A stretch of DNA of 64,000 bases from Paenibacillus aestuarii (GTDB lineage Bacteria > Bacillota > Bacilli > Paenibacillales > NBRC-103111). This document shows positions 62,993 through 64,000 of the stretch, piece by piece. Under the pieces are notes generated by a model. That model did no database searches, was not told where the DNA came from, and worked only from the letters and a program-made list of their open reading frames with translations. Position numbers and translations under genes: made by a program. Positions within the stretch are counted from its first letter, which is position 1, and each line of letters begins with the position of its first letter. The stretch is taken from assembly GCF_027789125.1 (NCBI RefSeq), contig NZ_JAQFVF010000014.1:1-64000 (forward strand). Reading direction: 5' to 3'.

Positions 62993-63021
62993 ATTAAATC
63001 ACATTGCTCTGTCGTTGTCAA
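62993..63021 (-). promoter_or_regulatory. tyrS promoter
   Basis: TTGACA (63016-63021), 17-base spacer, TTTAAT (62993-62998). It begins only 3 bases beyond the stop of the HRDC gene. Confidence 0.72.
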
Positions 63022-63023
63022 CC

Positions 63024-64000
63024 CTAACTGGCCGCTTGCGCGTTGAACATATCCTTATCCCGGCGGAACCGCAGACGGAGCAAGCGCAGCCATTCGTAAG
63101 CGCGGTCCAGCTCCTTGCCTTTCATCTCTTCGCCCCCGTTCATGTGCTGCAGCACCGGCTTCAGATAGCGTTCGCCTTCCGACTTGAAGGCATTCCAGGC
63201 CTTGATCTGCTGCTCCTCGGGTACGGTGCGCAGCTCCGCATCGATGAGAGGGTCCATATCATATCCCTCGCGTCCCAGCTCTTCGATCCACTGCAGCAGC
63301 TCGCGTCGTGGCATGGATAACACCTGCTGCAGCTCTGTAAGGTCCCCGCCGCCGGCAACAATGCCCAGCAGCTTGCTCTTGCCGGCTTCACGATCAAGCT
63401 CCATGCGGAGCTTATGCTCTTTCTGGGCAACTTGCCATGCTTCGAATTTAGCGTTGTCCACCGTTCTCGCGACCCAATCCAGCGGGAAGCTGCCCTTCCG
63501 CTCCTGCCCGACTGTGAACTGCAAAATCTCTTTGCCGTGCAGCGTGGACTTGAGCTCGCCGAAGCCGGGGATTTGTCGCAGCTCATCCTGATTCTGCGGT
63601 AAAAAAACGGAAATCATGCGCAGCACACGATTCGTTGCAAACAAATACGGCGGCTTGCCTTCGCGCGCAGCCAGCTCCCGTCTCCATTGCCGTAAGCTTT
63701 CATACACCGGCTCGTTCAGGTTCTCCTCGCTGTAATAGTTCAGCAGCTGCGTCATTCTTGCTTTGCCGGACAGCCTCTGGCCAGAGTCCGTGTCAGCGGT
63801 TATTAAGGGTCGGTACCCGGCTCGCATCTTATCCCGCAGGCCATAGCGGAAGGCACTCAGCATCTCATCCCAGCTGATGCCTTGATACCACTCGTCCTGA
63901 GTAGGATGGCCGGCATCGCCCTGATCGCACCAGTACACGTGCCAGATGCCATGCTCTTCGCCGATCGACACTTGTGCCGTAGCGACCCGGTGTTCCCCTG
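63024..64000 (-). CDS. HRDC domain-containing protein (5' end outside window)
   Basis: The frame is open to the right edge; residues upstream of the internal GTG at 63971 (GEHRVATAQVSIGEEHGIWH) read as normal protein, so the gene is cut by the window. About 80 residues in from GTG 63971 a typical HRDC domain occurs: REGKPPYLFATNRVLRMISV...QIPGFGELKSTLHG. This domain is found in RecQ helicases and RNase D. A charged helical C-terminal region follows. No helicase motifs are visible in this part. Function unknown. Confidence 0.8.
   Translation of the reverse strand, partial: GEHRVATAQVSIGEEHGIWHVYWCDQGDAGHPTQDEWYQGISWDEMLSAFRYGLRDKMRAGYRPLITADTDSGQRLSGKARMTQLLNYYSEENLNEPVYESLRQWRRELAAREGKPPYLFATNRVLRMISVFLPQNQDELRQIPGFGELKSTLHGKEILQFTVGQERKGSFPLDWVARTVDNAKFEAWQVAQKEHKLRMELDREAGKSKLLGIVAGGGDLTELQQVLSMPRRELLQWIEELGREGYDMDPLIDAELRTVPEEQQIKAWNAFKSEGERYLKPVLQHMNGGEEMKGKELDRAYEWLRLLRLRFRRDKDMFNAQAAS

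Overview
The window is ordinary chromosomal DNA of an endospore-forming Bacillota, most likely Paenibacillus or a close Paenibacillaceae relative. The signs are sporulation-linked genes (prkA, ytxC, abrB, a gamma-SASP-like peptide), strong GGAGG-type ribosome binding sites, T-box, S-box and B12 leaders, a YesM/YesN system beside a CUT1 sugar transporter, LiaFSR, and a SecA2 locus. I see no rRNA, tRNA, insertion sequence, prophage or CRISPR array. Both ends cut a gene: a secreted repeat protein on the left and an HRDC protein on the right.

Layout. 0-3.5 kb: minus-strand SecA2, a small partner and a secreted protein with 90-residue tandem repeats. 3.8-10.7 kb: PrkA, glycerol-1-phosphate dehydrogenase EgsA, a DUF2161 nuclease-like gene, a thioredoxin-reductase-like enzyme and an MFS carrier. 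10.8-17.6 kb: sugar ABC transporter without its own ATPase, divergent from a YesM/YesN two-component pair. 17.7-21.2 kb: coiled-coil membrane protein plus phosphodiester glycosidase, a 35-residue membrane peptide, AbrB, TrmL and a PhoP-type regulator with its own Pho box. 21.4-25.3 kb: nrdIEF behind a promoter with paired NrdR boxes and a cobalamin riboswitch. 25.6-32.3 kb: SerC, ThpR, Nudix, Mug, a DUF1501/DUF1800 pair and an FMN reductase. 32.5-36.9 kb: GSI-beta glutamine synthetase with a GlnR/TnrA box, DAHP synthase, DUF2062 and IspH. 37-44.3 kb: HtrA with a two-component system, YugN-like protein and LiaFSR. 44.5-53.9 kb: AmtB, chemoreceptor, SASP-like peptide, 3D-domain protein, ThrS with T-box, YtxC, a hydrophobic micropeptide, a VOC protein and a nucleotidyltransferase-like gene. 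54.2-64 kb: MqnC, the S-box metA-metI-metC operon, small ORFs, CorA, TyrS with T-box and the partial HRDC gene.

Most genes are housekeeping or envelope genes. The richest content is regulatory: four metabolite- or tRNA-sensing leaders, one further candidate leader before corA, a dual NrdR/B12 control region, a textbook Pho box and two nitrogen-control boxes. I found no clearly new multi-gene defence or biosynthetic system. The best candidates for new biology are the SecA2/repeat-protein locus, the stacked nrd control region, the corA leader, the reversed-architecture chemoreceptor, and several very short ORFs with good ribosome binding sites.
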